This document shows positions 27,050 to 36,320 of a DNA stretch of 64,000 bases, piece by piece. Source of the stretch: Deltaproteobacteria bacterium (lineage in GTDB: Bacteria; Desulfobacterota; GWC2-55-46). The notes below the pieces were generated by a model. That model searched no databases and was not told the DNA's origin. It saw only the letters and a program-made list of their open reading frames with translations. The position numbers and the translations under genes are program-made. The DNA is taken from positions 1 through 64,000 of the forward strand of contig JACRET010000043.1 in the NCBI GenBank assembly GCA_016218105.1. Reading direction: 5' to 3'. Within the stretch, counting starts at the first letter, position 1; each line of letters begins with the position of its first letter.

Positions 27050-27841
27050 TTACAACTGGAACAGGTCTCTTCTTCTATCCTTTATAATGTCGTTTACAGG
27101 CGTAATATTTTTCTTACGGGCGTCTTTCGGCTCTATTTCAACCGCCATTGCCACGGCCTTTTTGCCTCCAGCGCGGAACAGCAGCTCCCCGCCGGGCGAC
27201 ACTATCTGGCTCATCCCGATGAATTTAAGGCTTTTGCCTCTAATGCGCGCCTCTTCCCCGACCCTGTTCGCGGTTAGCGAGAAGACCCTGTTCTCTATGG
27301 AGCGGGTGATCATCGCGGCTGGGCAGTATGGCAGCACCAGATTGGACGGATGGCATATTATATCAGCCCCCTTAAGGGCGAGCGTCCTCGCCGCCTCAGG
27401 AAATAACCAGTCAAAACAGATCATCATCCCTATCCTGGCCTTGCCGGTATCATATACCTCAAAAGGAGTATCGCCCGGAGTAAATATCTTCTTCTCATCC
27501 CAGAAAAGATGCGCCTTCCTGTAAATTCCCATCAACCCTTTTGGCCCGACAAGGACGGATGAGTTATAAGCCTTCCCGCCACTGCGCTCAGCGATCCCAG
27601 CCACTATGAACGACTTCTTTTTTCTGGCAACCTCAGTAAGCCTGCCGGTCGCGTACCCGCCCTCCGCGTCTTCAGCAAGCTTCAGCATTTCCGGCCTGGA
27701 TTTAAACTGGTAACCGGTTGAGAAAAGCTCCGGCAGCACTATAAGCTCCGCGTCGAGCTTCTCGATCACCTTGATCGCCCCCTCTATATTTTCCCTGATC
27801 CTGCCGAACAAAGGGCTGGTCTGCACAACAGCTGCCTTCAT
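27050..27841 (-). CDS. Carbon-nitrogen hydrolase (nitrilase superfamily amidase)
   Basis: Cytoplasmic hydrolase of non-peptide C-N bonds, most like the omega-amidase/aliphatic amidase branch. It has 263 residues. The catalytic triad is visible: Glu in VLPELFSTGY (about 38), Lys in GIYRKAHLFW (about 109) and Cys in GMMICFDWLFPE (about 143). The substrate cannot be told from sequence. It reads toward the nuo promoter with no terminator that I can see, so some read-through into nuo is possible. Confidence 0.9.
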   Translation of the reverse strand: MKAAVVQTSPLFGRIRENIEGAIKVIEKLDAELIVLPELFSTGYQFKSRPEMLKLAEDAEGGYATGRLTEVARKKKSFIVAGIAERSGGKAYNSSVLVGPKGLMGIYRKAHLFWDEKKIFTPGDTPFEVYDTGKARIGMMICFDWLFPEAARTLALKGADIICHPSNLVLPYCPAAMITRSIENRVFSLTANRVGEEARIRGKSLKFIGMSQIVSPGGELLFRAGGKKAVAMAVEIEPKDARKKNITPVNDIIKDRRRDLFQL

Positions 27842-28056
27842 AATAGCTCCAGAAATAAAATTTTAGTCAGCCTCCCGATACGGGCTGGCGGTTGAACTGT
27901 GTATAGGACGATTTACAGGAGAAAGAGGTTTTCAGAGGCCAGAAGATTGAAACTCAAAAAAACAGATGAACCCGGTAATGCTGAGGAAGGGGCAATGACT
28001 TCAGAAAGAGAAAATAACCGGGCCAGTGCTCCCTTCCCCTTTTTAAAAAACTATTC
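27842..28056. other. Intergenic region without recognisable genes
   Basis: About 215 bases between the nitrilase-family gene and the 33-residue lysine-rich gene. I see no frame with a ribosome site, no repeat copy and no strong hairpin. Confidence 0.5.
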
Positions 28057-28158
28057 CTAGCGGCAGCAGCCTGTTTTCTTTGTAGCTGCCTTCTTTGTCG
28101 TTGTCTTCTTTGCGGCCGTGGTGGTTTTCTTCTTAGCGGGTTTCTTAGCGGTTGCCAT
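28057..28158 (-). CDS. Lysine-rich 33-residue peptide (histone H1-like repeats, CC near end)
   Basis: A very short gene with excellent signals: AAGGAGG five bases before the ATG at 28158 and a TTGACA/TAAATA promoter with a 17-base spacer at 28218-28246. The peptide is almost entirely Lys, Ala and Thr in AKKPAKKK- and AAKKTTTKK-like repeats and ends in TGCCR. The composition resembles histone H1-like Hc1/AlgP tails, which bind nucleic acid, so a nucleoid or RNA role is the natural guess. The cysteine pair could form a disulfide dimer or bind metal. The function is not established. Confidence 0.75.
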   Translation of the reverse strand: MATAKKPAKKKTTTAAKKTTTKKAATKKTGCCR

Positions 28159-28217
28159 TACGTCCTCCTTGTGATTTAGAGTTCATTTTTTCGTAAACCC
28201 TTGCGCCATCTGAAAAA

Positions 28218-28246
28218 TATTTATCATTAATATCGCGCAGTGTCAA
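28218..28246 (-). promoter_or_regulatory. Promoter of the lysine-rich peptide gene
   Basis: TTGACA (28241-28246) and TAAATA (28218-28223) on the minus strand are 17 bases apart, giving a leader of about 50 bases before the ATG at 28158. The gatC promoter must lie in the same 180-base gap in the other direction. A TATGCT box near 28297 is the best candidate, without a convincing -35. Confidence 0.6.
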
Positions 28247-28339
28247 CACTTTTCACCCGGATTTTGTCTTCAAATGCTTGCATGCACGCACTTTGTATGC
28301 TAATTTAAAAAATCACTTTCACACAGAAGGAGCGAAGAG

Positions 28340-28627
28340 GTGGCTATCACAAAAAAAGACGTGCTTCACGTAGCTGATCTCGCAAGGCTTGAGCTTACGG
28401 AGGAAGAGAAAGATCTCTACACGGACCAACTGACGAGAATACTAAACTATGTAGAAAAGCTCTCGGAGCTCGACACAAAAGGCATTGAACCTACCACCTA
28501 CACTGTGCCGCTCAAAACAGCCATGAGAGAGGACAAGGCGCGCCCCTCGCTGTCGCATGAAGACGCGCTCTCCAACGCCCCCGAAGCCGAGAGAGGGTGC
28601 TTTAAAGTGCCGAAGATAATAGAGTAG
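28340..28627 (+). CDS. gatC: Asp-tRNA(Asn)/Glu-tRNA(Gln) amidotransferase subunit C
   Basis: Small clamp subunit that holds GatA and GatB together. It has 95 residues. The conserved pattern DVLHVADLARLELTEEE and the C-terminal RGCFKVPKIIE are present. It begins with GTG preceded by AAGGAGCGAAGAG. It is the first gene of gatCAB, 31 bases before gatA. Confidence 0.96.
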   Translation: MAITKKDVLHVADLARLELTEEEKDLYTDQLTRILNYVEKLSELDTKGIEPTTYTVPLKTAMREDKARPSLSHEDALSNAPEAERGCFKVPKIIE

Positions 28628-28658
28628 GTTTTAAATAAATCCTCAAGGAGTATTTAAA

Positions 28659-30119
28659 TTGGATTTAACCTCCATCACGATACGCGAGCTTTCCGACAAG
28701 CTCTCAAAAAAAGAGATCTCATCCGTAGATGCGACAAAGGCATTCCTTAAAAGGATCGAGGAGACTGACAAAAAGATCCATGCCTTTCTCACGGTTACTC
28801 CCGAAGAGGCTTTAAAGCAGGCCGCGGCGGCGGACAAGAGGATCTCAAATGGCGAGAACCTCACCCCGCTTACCGGGGTCCCCATTTCAGTAAAGGACAT
28901 CTTCTCCACGAAAGGCATCAGGACCACCTGCGCCTCAAAGATACTTGAGAACTTCATACCGCCTTATGACGCTACCGTCGTAAGGAAATTAAAAGATGCC
29001 GGCGCGGTAATACTCGGGAAAAACAATATGGATGAGTTCGCCATGGGCTCATCGACCGAGAACTCAGCCTATTTTAAGACACTCAATCCGTGGGCGGCTG
29101 ACCGCGTCCCCGGCGGCTCCTCAGGCGGCTCCGCCGCGTCCGTTGCCGCCTCCGAATGCGTAGCCTCGGTCGGAACCGACACGGGCGGCTCTATCCGCCA
29201 GCCTGCCGCTTGCTGCGGCGTAGTCGGCCTTAAGCCTACGTACGGCAGGATATCCAGGTTTGGGATGATAGCTTTCGCCTCCTCGCTCGATCAGGCCGGG
29301 CCTTTCACAAAAGACGTAACCGACTCGGCGATAATGCTCCAGACGATGGCCGGGTTCGACCCGCTCGATTCAACCTGTATTGACGCGCCTGTCCCCGATT
29401 ACACATCCGTCCTTAAATCCGGCGTAAAAGGCCTTAGGATCGGCATACCCAAAGAATACTTTATCGAAGGGATGGACAGGGAGATCGAAGAGGCCGTGCG
29501 GGAAGCCCTTGAGGTCTTGAAGAGACAGGGCGCTGAGCTTGTGCCGGTAACGCTCCCCCATACCGAATACGCCGTGGCGGTCTATTACCTTGTAGCGACC
29601 GCCGAGGCTTCAAGCAACCTCGCCCGCTACGACGGCGTCAAATACGGGCTCAGAGTCAATGACACTGGCAGCCTCCTTGACATGTACAAGAAGACGAGGG
29701 ACAGGGGGTTCGGCGGCGAGGTGAAGCGAAGGATAATGCTCGGCACCTACTCTCTATCGGCGGGATACTATGATGCCTATTACAAGAAGGCATCCCAGGT
29801 CAGGACGCTTATAAAGAACGACTTCGAAGAGGCCTTCAAGTCCTGCGACATAATAGCCACGCCGACCTCTCCCACCGCCGCGTTCAAGATCGGCGAAAGG
29901 ATAGAAGACCCTCTTACGATGTATCTATCCGACATATTCACCATCTCCTGCAACCTCGCGGGCATACCCGGTATTTCCATCCCGTCCGGGTTCACGAAAG
30001 ACAATCTGCCTATAGGACTGCAGCTGCTCGGAAAGTTCCTCGACGAAGGTACGGTGCTTAAGGCCGCTTACGCCTACGAACAGGCGACTGACTGGAACAA
30101 GAAAAGGCCCGGGATATAA
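28659..30119 (+). CDS. gatA: Asp-tRNA(Asn)/Glu-tRNA(Gln) amidotransferase subunit A
   Basis: Amidase-signature subunit that releases ammonia from glutamine. It has 486 residues. The Ser-cisSer-Lys triad is visible: Lys in VPISVKDIF and the two Ser in [13 protein letters not shown], with the Gly/Ser-rich [13 protein letters not shown] stretch. It begins with TTG, AAGGAG lying nine bases upstream. Together with GatB and GatC it amidates mischarged Glu-tRNA-Gln. Confidence 0.97.
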   Translation: MDLTSITIRELSDKLSKKEISSVDATKAFLKRIEETDKKIHAFLTVTPEEALKQAAAADKRISNGENLTPLTGVPISVKDIFSTKGIRTTCASKILENFIPPYDATVVRKLKDAGAVILGKNNMDEFAMGSSTENSAYFKTLNPWAADRVPGGSSGGSAASVAASECVASVGTDTGGSIRQPAACCGVVGLKPTYGRISRFGMIAFASSLDQAGPFTKDVTDSAIMLQTMAGFDPLDSTCIDAPVPDYTSVLKSGVKGLRIGIPKEYFIEGMDREIEEAVREALEVLKRQGAELVPVTLPHTEYAVAVYYLVATAEASSNLARYDGVKYGLRVNDTGSLLDMYKKTRDRGFGGEVKRRIMLGTYSLSAGYYDAYYKKASQVRTLIKNDFEEAFKSCDIIATPTSPTAAFKIGERIEDPLTMYLSDIFTISCNLAGIPGISIPSGFTKDNLPIGLQLLGKFLDEGTVLKAAYAYEQATDWNKKRPGI

Positions 30120-30145
30120 ATAAAATTCAAATGAGGTCTTTATAG

Positions 30146-31585
30146 ATGAAATATGAAGTAGTGATCGGACTTGAGGTACACGCCCAGTTATTGACGGAGT
30201 CAAAGCTCTTCTGCGGGTGCTCTACAAAATTCGGCTCTGAGCCGAACACGCAGGTATGCCAGGTTTGCCTGGGCATGCCCGGCGTCCTCCCGGTGCTCAA
30301 CAAAAAAGCGGTGGAGTTCGCCATAAAGATGGCCTTGGCCGTCAATTGCAGGGTCAATAACAAGAGCGTATTCGCCAGAAAGAACTACTTCTACCCCGAC
30401 CTCCCCAAAGGCTACCAGATATCACAGTATAACGAGCCGCTCGCGGAGCTTGGATATCTTGATATAGACACGAACGGCGGCAAGCGTATCGGCATCACCC
30501 GCATCCACATGGAAGAAGACGCGGGAAAGCTCCTTCACGGAGAGCGGCCCGAAGACGTAAATTACAGCTTCGTCGACTTGAACAGGACAGGCGTGCCGCT
30601 GATAGAGATAGTAAGCGAGCCGGACATGCGTTCCTCTGATGAGGCGCAGGCTTACCTTAAGGCATTGAGGGACATCGTCGTGTACCTGGAGATATGCAGC
30701 GGCAACATGGAGGAAGGGTCTTTCCGCTGCGACGCCAACGTCTCTATCCGCCCTGTCGGCGCCGAAAAGCTCGGGACAAAGGCAGAGCTTAAGAACATGA
30801 ACTCCTTTAAATATGTAAAGGAAGCTATCGAGTACGAGATAGAGAGGCAGATCGATCTCGTCGAATCGGGCGGCAAGGTTCTCCAGGAGACGCGCCTGTT
30901 CGACGCCTCAAAAGGCGTAACGGCATCGATGAGGTCAAAGGAAGAGGCGCACGATTACCGCTACTTCCCTGAGCCCGACCTCCTCCCGCTTCTGGTTGAA
31001 GACGCGCTGGTTGAAAAACTCCGCGGCGAACTCCCGGAACTGCCCCAGCAGAAGAGGGACAGGTTCATAAAGGAATACGGTATCCCTCCATACGACGCGG
31101 GAGTGCTTACCTCTTCCAAAGAGCTTGCCCATTATTACGAAGCCGTCGTAAGGGCCACAAACGAACCGAAGGTATCGTCCAACTGGGTTATGGGCGAGCT
31201 CTTAAGGCTTCTTAAAGAGGATTCAAGAGATGTAAAGGACTGCCCCGTCAAGCCCGATTCCATCGCGAGCCTTATCCAGATGGTAAAGGGCGGAGAGATA
31301 AGCGGCAAGATGGCCAAAGAGGTCTTCGAGGAGATGTACAAGACCGGCAAGGGGCCCAAAGAGGTCGTACAATCAAAAGGAATGGCCCAGATCTCAAACG
31401 AAGATGAACTCTCGAAGATCATCGATAACGTAATAAGCGGGAATCCCGAAAACCTCGCAAGATATAAGGCCGGAAGGGTCCAGCTCTTCGGTTTCTTCGT
31501 GGGCGAGACCATGAAGGCCACAAAGGGGCAGGCAAACCCGCAGGTGATAAACAAGCTTTTAAAAGAAAAACTCGACGGGAAATAA
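30146..31585 (+). CDS. gatB: Asp-tRNA(Asn)/Glu-tRNA(Gln) amidotransferase subunit B
   Basis: tRNA-binding kinase subunit that activates the Glu or Asp carboxylate. It has 479 residues. The N-terminal cradle shows [18 protein letters not shown] and [21 protein letters not shown]. The C-terminal YqeY-like tail ends [13 protein letters not shown]. It is the last gene of gatCAB and is followed by a strong terminator. Confidence 0.97.
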   Translation: MKYEVVIGLEVHAQLLTESKLFCGCSTKFGSEPNTQVCQVCLGMPGVLPVLNKKAVEFAIKMALAVNCRVNNKSVFARKNYFYPDLPKGYQISQYNEPLAELGYLDIDTNGGKRIGITRIHMEEDAGKLLHGERPEDVNYSFVDLNRTGVPLIEIVSEPDMRSSDEAQAYLKALRDIVVYLEICSGNMEEGSFRCDANVSIRPVGAEKLGTKAELKNMNSFKYVKEAIEYEIERQIDLVESGGKVLQETRLFDASKGVTASMRSKEEAHDYRYFPEPDLLPLLVEDALVEKLRGELPELPQQKRDRFIKEYGIPPYDAGVLTSSKELAHYYEAVVRATNEPKVSSNWVMGELLRLLKEDSRDVKDCPVKPDSIASLIQMVKGGEISGKMAKEVFEEMYKTGKGPKEVVQSKGMAQISNEDELSKIIDNVISGNPENLARYKAGRVQLFGFFVGETMKATKGQANPQVINKLLKEKLDGK

Positions 31586-31605
31586 GATCAGCTCACAAGA
31601 AAGTC

Positions 31606-31642
31606 AAGGCGGCTCAGTTTTAAAATTGAGCCGCCTTTTTTA
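31606..31642 (+). terminator. Intrinsic terminator of gatCAB
   Basis: A long perfect stem AAGGCGGCTCA/TGAGCCGCCTT around GTTTTAAAAT is followed by TTTTTATTTTA. It is placed 20 bases after the gatB stop and is one of the strongest terminators in the window. On the other strand it would also terminate the Nudix-galT operon less efficiently. Confidence 0.9.
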
Positions 31643-31728
31643 TTTTATGCGGTTGGAAAAACCCTGGCATTTGCCGGGCGTATCGCGTAAGCGCGCAGAC
31701 CCTGCGTGCGGCAGAGGACGGGCAATCT

Positions 31729-32151
31729 CTACTTTATCTCAAACACCTTCCACCCGTTCCTCTTCCACCTGAAATAATCACTGAGTATCCGGGAATGGTC
31801 AAAGGCAAGCGGCGGGATTTCATCTTTGGCAAATACACCCACATTTTTAGCGTCGTCCTTTGCCTCAGGCTTCCCTTCAGCCTCAGCTACGAAAACTACC
31901 GACAAAGTCGGAAACCTGGGGTCTCTCTTCGGGTCGGAGTATGCGTGGAGCTGCGTCTTAAGCCTTACGTTTAAAGAAGTCTCTTCAAGCGCCTCCCTTA
32001 CAGCCGCGTCCTCAAGGCTCTCTCCCGCGTCAACAAAACCTCCCGGCAGGGCCCATCCGGCAGGAGGGTTTTTCCTTTCTATCAGCACTATCCCCCCTCC
32101 CAGCTCTATTATGATATCGACCGTAGGGAGCGGATTCCTGTAGTTTCCCAT
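31729..32151 (-). CDS. Nudix hydrolase
   Basis: A 140-residue Nudix pyrophosphatase, most like the ADP-ribose/8-oxo-dGTP group. The Nudix box reads [20 protein letters not shown] followed by ETSL, with the catalytic REALEE glutamates intact and Ser where the final Gly is usual. The substrate is unknown. It lies 12 bases after galT and is the last gene of a three-gene leftward operon (ferritin-like, galT, Nudix), which may link it to nucleotide-sugar clean-up. Confidence 0.9.
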   Translation of the reverse strand: MGNYRNPLPTVDIIIELGGGIVLIERKNPPAGWALPGGFVDAGESLEDAAVREALEETSLNVRLKTQLHAYSDPKRDPRFPTLSVVFVAEAEGKPEAKDDAKNVGVFAKDEIPPLAFDHSRILSDYFRWKRNGWKVFEIK

Positions 32152-32163
32152 TTACCTTTTCCT

Positions 32164-33156
32164 TTATCCCGGACGCACACCCTTAAGAAACTCCGCGCTC
32201 TTCTCCGGGACAACTGTATTAATGAACATGCCGCTTCCGAGCTCGAACCCGGCTGTTTTCGTCAGCCTCGGCACGATAGACAGATACCAATGGCAGTATT
32301 CGTTCCCCCGGTCCTGCGGCCTGCTCGACCTTATGACGTAATTATAATCCGGATCTTCAAGCCCGTAGTGGAACTTCGATAAAAGGACTTTCAGGTGATA
32401 CGCTATATCCCTGATCTCTTCCTCTGTTATGTCTGAAAAGACGGCCGAGTGCCTTTTCGGGAATATCCATGTATGAAATGGAGAAAGCGCGGCGTAAGGC
32501 ACAAAAGTAAGGAAGTGCCCCGTATCGATTATCACCCTCGCGCCTTCTTCCTTTTCGCGTTTCAATATGGAGCAGATCATGCACTCGCCGGTGTCGTCGA
32601 AGTAGTGGAGCGCCGCCTGCACCCTGTCCCTTATCTGTATCGGGACGACGGGCGTGCCGACGAGCTGCGAATGGGTATGCTCAAGGGTGGTGCCGGCGCT
32701 CTCCCCGTGATTTTTGAAGAGAATGACATGCTCGACTGTGGGGTCTTTGTGCGCGTCTATAAACCGTGCCTTGTAAACCCGGAATATATCCTCGATATCC
32801 CTGACGTCCATAAGGGCTGTCGATATGTTGTGTATGGGATTTTCAACGATTACCTCGTGAACGCCTATGCCGGAGATTGACCGCTTGTACCCGTCAGATA
32901 CCCTCTTCTTCTCTCCGGGCGAGAGAGCGGGATATTTATTATCCACTACCCTTATCTTCCAGTTCCCGTCAAAAGGAAGCCTGTAGTGCTCCTGCGGCGT
33001 CCTGTATTCGTTGCCGGGGCAGAAAGGACAAGTCTTAAGGTACGGAGGCACCGCGGGCTTATCCACCGAATTCTTGAAGTCCATGGGCCTTTTGGCCCGT
33101 TCAGTGGCTATTATGACCCACTCCCTCGTAACGAGGTTAAGTCTGAGTTCCGGCAT
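32164..33156 (-). CDS. galT: Galactose-1-phosphate uridylyltransferase (GalT-like HIT superfamily)
   Basis: Transfers UMP from a UDP-sugar to a sugar phosphate through a uridylyl-histidine. It has 330 residues. The active-site motif is HTHSQLVGTP (HxHxQ type), preceded by HVILFKNHGESAGTT. Zinc-type cysteines are CPFCPGNEYRTP, and the C-terminal HIT repeat has SPFHTWIFPKRH. In non-galactose-using lineages such homologues may act on other sugar phosphates or as ADP-glucose phosphorylase, so the exact substrate is uncertain. Confidence 0.88.
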   Translation of the reverse strand: MPELRLNLVTREWVIIATERAKRPMDFKNSVDKPAVPPYLKTCPFCPGNEYRTPQEHYRLPFDGNWKIRVVDNKYPALSPGEKKRVSDGYKRSISGIGVHEVIVENPIHNISTALMDVRDIEDIFRVYKARFIDAHKDPTVEHVILFKNHGESAGTTLEHTHSQLVGTPVVPIQIRDRVQAALHYFDDTGECMICSILKREKEEGARVIIDTGHFLTFVPYAALSPFHTWIFPKRHSAVFSDITEEEIRDIAYHLKVLLSKFHYGLEDPDYNYVIRSSRPQDRGNEYCHWYLSIVPRLTKTAGFELGSGMFINTVVPEKSAEFLKGVRPG

Positions 33157-33159
33157 ATT

Positions 33160-33663
33160 TTACTTCTTCCAGGCGGCCCCGTCCGAGTTCATAAGCGCCT
33201 CGATCTCGCTCACATGGGCCTTCTCCTCTTCGGCAAGCTCATTGTATATCTTCCTCGCCTCGATGGCGGAGGTCTTCCTGCCCAGCTCTTCGAAATACTT
33301 TACCGAGTGCCTTTCAGTATCGAGCGCCACGTTTAGGGCCTTTTTCGTAGTGTCCACTATCTTAAGAAGGGCTTCGATATTTATGCGCCGGGTAAAGATG
33401 TCCGCCGCGCCCGTATGCTCGACATACTCCTCTATCTGAAGCTCCTCTTCCGTTATCTGCTCGTTAAAGCCAGCCTCGGGATAGAACTTGTTCTCAATGA
33501 TCTTAAGGTGCTTTCTCTCATCCTCTGCGAGCTTTTTAAATACCGCCTTTGCGTCCCTGCTCTCTGTCCTCTCGGCCAGGAGATTGTAAAACCTGAACCC
33601 GTTTATCTCTATCAACGCCGCCCTCTTGACAGCCTCTTTCTCATCGATGTGCTCAAATACCAT
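33160..33663 (-). CDS. Ferritin-like/rubrerythrin-type diiron protein
   Basis: A 167-residue all-helical protein with the paired E/ExxH pattern of ferritin-like diiron domains: EINGFRFYNLLAERT, DERKHLKIIE, ALDTERHSVKYFEELG and EEEKAHVSEIE. It has no C-terminal rubredoxin domain, so it is not a classical rubrerythrin. A role in peroxide or oxygen defence is likely for the family. It is the first gene of the galT operon. The start is ATG with GGAG just upstream (TAAAGGAGATTACATTATG). Confidence 0.88.
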   Translation of the reverse strand: MVFEHIDEKEAVKRAALIEINGFRFYNLLAERTESRDAKAVFKKLAEDERKHLKIIENKFYPEAGFNEQITEEELQIEEYVEHTGAADIFTRRINIEALLKIVDTTKKALNVALDTERHSVKYFEELGRKTSAIEARKIYNELAEEEKAHVSEIEALMNSDGAAWKK

Positions 33664-33859
33664 AATGTAATCTCCTTTAAAACACGCCTTTTTCTAAATC
33701 TATCAGAAAACGCGGGTTTAGGCAAGCAGGAGGCCGTAAAGTAGCTGTTGAATCATTTGGCGATTAATGATAGAAAATTGACTTAATATATTGCTGGTAA
33801 ATCTGAATTCGGCTTGGTTATGAGGATAGCACCTTACTTTAAAAGGAGGTCAATTCAAT

Positions 33860-34630
33860 ATGGGACTGCTTAGCGGTAAAAAAGGCATAATCTTCGGTGT
33901 CGCGAATGAAAAGTCCATCGGCTGGGCCATCGCCCAGATACTTCACAAAGAGGGCATGGAGCTTGCTTTCTCCTACGCCGGAGAAGCGCTTGAGTCCAGG
34001 GTAAGGCCTCTGGCGGAGTCCCTCGGCTCCAGGATAGTCGTTCCCTGCGACGTCTCGGACGACAGCCAGATCGACAATGTTTTCGATATAGTCAAACAGG
34101 AATGGGGCGGACTGGATGTAATGGTCCATTCCCTGGCCTTCGCCAAAAAAGAGGAGCTCAAGGGAGAATTCCTCAATACGACAAGGGACGGCTTCAGGAT
34201 AGCCCTGGAGATAAGCGCGTTCTCCCTCGTAGCGCTCGCCAAAAGGGCTGCCCCGCTAATGGAAGGCCGCAACGGCTCCATGGTGACCTTAAGCTACTAC
34301 GGAAGCGAAAAGGTAATAGCGAATTACAATGTAATGGGGGTAGCCAAAGCCGCCCTTGAGGCGAGCGTCAGATACCTCGCCGCGGACCTGGGCCCGAAGG
34401 GGATCAGGATTAACACCATCTCAGCCGGCCCGGTCAAGACCCTCGCTGCCATGGGTATCTCCGGTTTCAAGCAGATACTCGATGTGGTAGAGGCAAAATC
34501 CCCGTTAAGGCGCAATGTCTCGCAGGAAGACGTCGCAAAGACAGCGCTTTACCTTCTAAGCGGCCTTTCAAGCGGAGTCACCGGAGAGATAATATACGTA
34601 GATTCGGGCTTTAACATAATGGGTTTCTAA
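33860..34630 (+). CDS. fabI: Enoyl-[acyl-carrier-protein] reductase (NADH), FabI
   Basis: Short-chain dehydrogenase that reduces enoyl-ACP in the last step of fatty acid elongation. It has 256 residues. The variant nucleotide motif is [13 protein letters not shown], and the catalytic Tyr-x6-Lys is in [19 protein letters not shown]. The C-terminal [15 protein letters not shown] is typical. It has a strong AAAGGAGG ribosome site. A TTGAAT/TAGAAA pair with a 17-base spacer near 33754 may be the promoter (weak). The TAA stop codon is the outer edge of a MITE-like element. Confidence 0.97.
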   Translation: MGLLSGKKGIIFGVANEKSIGWAIAQILHKEGMELAFSYAGEALESRVRPLAESLGSRIVVPCDVSDDSQIDNVFDIVKQEWGGLDVMVHSLAFAKKEELKGEFLNTTRDGFRIALEISAFSLVALAKRAAPLMEGRNGSMVTLSYYGSEKVIANYNVMGVAKAALEASVRYLAADLGPKGIRINTISAGPVKTLAAMGISGFKQILDVVEAKSPLRRNVSQEDVAKTALYLLSGLSSGVTGEIIYVDSGFNIMGF

Positions 34631-35002
34631 CAGGTTGCTGAAAAACCCGTAATTTATTGAATTACCCTGCAATAAATGGCAGGTTTTGTCGGCAAGGTAC
34701 CTGTTCTTTTATATAGCCTGGCGGAATCCCGCCCTTAAACGGGCGGGATTCCGCCAGGCACCCGATGAAGCTCCCCGCGGAATTCGCGGGGAATCTTCGA
34801 TATGTAAGGAAACTAATTTCTATTCGCTCGCTTGCCCCCGCAGAAAACTGCGGGGTATGCGCTCGCTACGCATATTCAGGCTGCTCAAAAAGATTCAGCT
34901 GCGAGGCGTCGAGAAGCGAGGAATGAGACGTACTTTGTCTGTACGCCGCAGTGACGAGCGTCGAAGACAACAAAGCAGATGGACTTTTTCAGCAGCCTGC
35001 TA
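34628..35002. repeat. Composite MITE-like element between fabI and the EndoQ gene
   Basis: The left end is TAACAGGTTGCTGAAAAACC and the reverse complement of the right end is TAGCAGGCTGCTGAAAAAGTC, with TA at both outer edges. Inside are a long hairpin (GCCTGGCGGAATCCCGCC paired with its complement near 34718-34758), a nested module 2 (34767-34882) and the GGCTGCTCAAAAAG...GCAGATGGACTTTTTCAGCAGCC module shared with 54908. The TAA of the left end is the fabI stop codon. The right end stops ten bases before the EndoQ ATG. Confidence 0.8.
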
Positions 35003-35012
35003 AAGAACCCCT

Positions 35013-36269
35013 ATGCGGATAATAGCCGATCTCCACATCCACACCAAGTACTCAAGGGCGACGAGCAAGGACATGAACCTGTCTACCCTGGCCTCATGGG
35101 CCGGGATAAAAGGCATCGACGTCCTCGGCACAGGGGATTTCACCCATCCGGCGCAATTCGCCTCCATTGAAGAGACCCTCGAGACAGCCGAAGATGGCCT
35201 CTTCAAATTAAAAAAAGACAAAAGCCCCGAGGCCGTCCGTTTCATGCTCACGGCCGAGGTCAGCAACATCTTCTCCCAGAACGGCAAGACGCGCAAGGTA
35301 CACAGCCTCCTCCTCGCCCCGGACGTCAAATCAGTGCGCAAGATGAACTCCGCCTTCTCGAAGCTCGGCAATATCGCCTCCGACGGAAGGCCTATCTTCG
35401 GCTTTTCGGCAAAGGACCTTCTGAAGATAGTCCTCGACGCATCCCCTGAAGCGATGCTCATTCCGGCGCACGCATGGACGCCCTGGTTCTCGATATTCGG
35501 CTCGAAATCAGGTTTCGATTCCATTCAAGAATGCTTTGGCGACCTCTCAAAACACATCTACGCCATAGAGACGGGCCTATCATCGAACCCGCAGATGAAC
35601 TGGCGGCTCTCCTCGCTCGACAATATCACCTTTATATCAAACTCAGACGCCCACTCTCCGTCAAAACTCGGCAGAGAGGCGAATGTGCTCGACGCGGATT
35701 TAAGCTACAGCGAGATAACAGGGATAATAAAGAAGAAGGACAGGGAAAAATTCCTGTTTACGGTAGAATTCTACCCTGAAGAAGGCAAATACCACTATGA
35801 CGGCCACAGGGACTGCAAAGTCCGCTACTCGCCTGCCGAGACCATAAAGGCAAACAAAACCTGCCCGGTATGCGCCAAGGGCCTTACTGTAGGCGTAATG
35901 AGCAGGGTAGCCGAGCTTAGCGACAGGCCCGAAGGGTTCACCCCGCCAAACGCGATACCCGCGAGGCATATGGTGCCTCTTGAGGAGATACTTTCAGAAA
36001 CCCTTGAAGTATGCGTCTCCTCGAACAAGGTCAAAAAGGAATACAGGAGGCTCATAACCGAGGCCGGGAGCGAATTCAGCATACTCCTCGACATGGAAGA
36101 GGCTGACCTCATAAGGCTTGCCGGAGAAAAGACAGCCTCCGCGATATCAAAGGTCCGTAGCGGCGATATATCCATCACCCCTGGCTTTGACGGCGAGTTC
36201 GGAAAGATAAAGATATTCAGCAAGACCGCTGACATCACGGCAAGCCCACTCCAGCCGAAGCTTTTCTGA
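35013..36269 (+). CDS. Endonuclease Q-type PHP-domain DNA repair nuclease
   Basis: EndoQ cleaves 5' of deaminated bases (hypoxanthine, uracil, xanthine) in DNA. The 418-residue protein has an N-terminal PHP metal site (ADLHIHTKYSRATS, TGDFTHP, PAHAWTPWF, SNSDAHSPSKLG) and a middle zinc-type segment (RDCKVRYSP, CPVCAKG). The helical C-terminus ends exactly in LQPKLF, which fits the QxxLF clamp-binding motif and corresponds to the PIP-like tail of archaeal EndoQ. The ATG is only ten bases after a MITE and has a poor ribosome site (TAAAGAACCCCT), so promoter and leader may be provided by the element. The family assignment is good; activity is untested. Confidence 0.85.
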   Translation: MRIIADLHIHTKYSRATSKDMNLSTLASWAGIKGIDVLGTGDFTHPAQFASIEETLETAEDGLFKLKKDKSPEAVRFMLTAEVSNIFSQNGKTRKVHSLLLAPDVKSVRKMNSAFSKLGNIASDGRPIFGFSAKDLLKIVLDASPEAMLIPAHAWTPWFSIFGSKSGFDSIQECFGDLSKHIYAIETGLSSNPQMNWRLSSLDNITFISNSDAHSPSKLGREANVLDADLSYSEITGIIKKKDREKFLFTVEFYPEEGKYHYDGHRDCKVRYSPAETIKANKTCPVCAKGLTVGVMSRVAELSDRPEGFTPPNAIPARHMVPLEEILSETLEVCVSSNKVKKEYRRLITEAGSEFSILLDMEEADLIRLAGEKTASAISKVRSGDISITPGFDGEFGKIKIFSKTADITASPLQPKLF

Positions 36270-36320
36270 TCCTTTTGAAAACCCTTTCTTCATTTCAAGA
36301 GTTACGATAAAATACGCCGT

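Noticed and set aside
26887-36313. Shared 13-mer GTTACGATAAAAT at 26887 and 36301 (near-copy at 44355)
   Set aside because: The copies are most simply extended -10-like promoter elements. The 26887 copy faces no gene in that direction, so I do not claim a common regulon.
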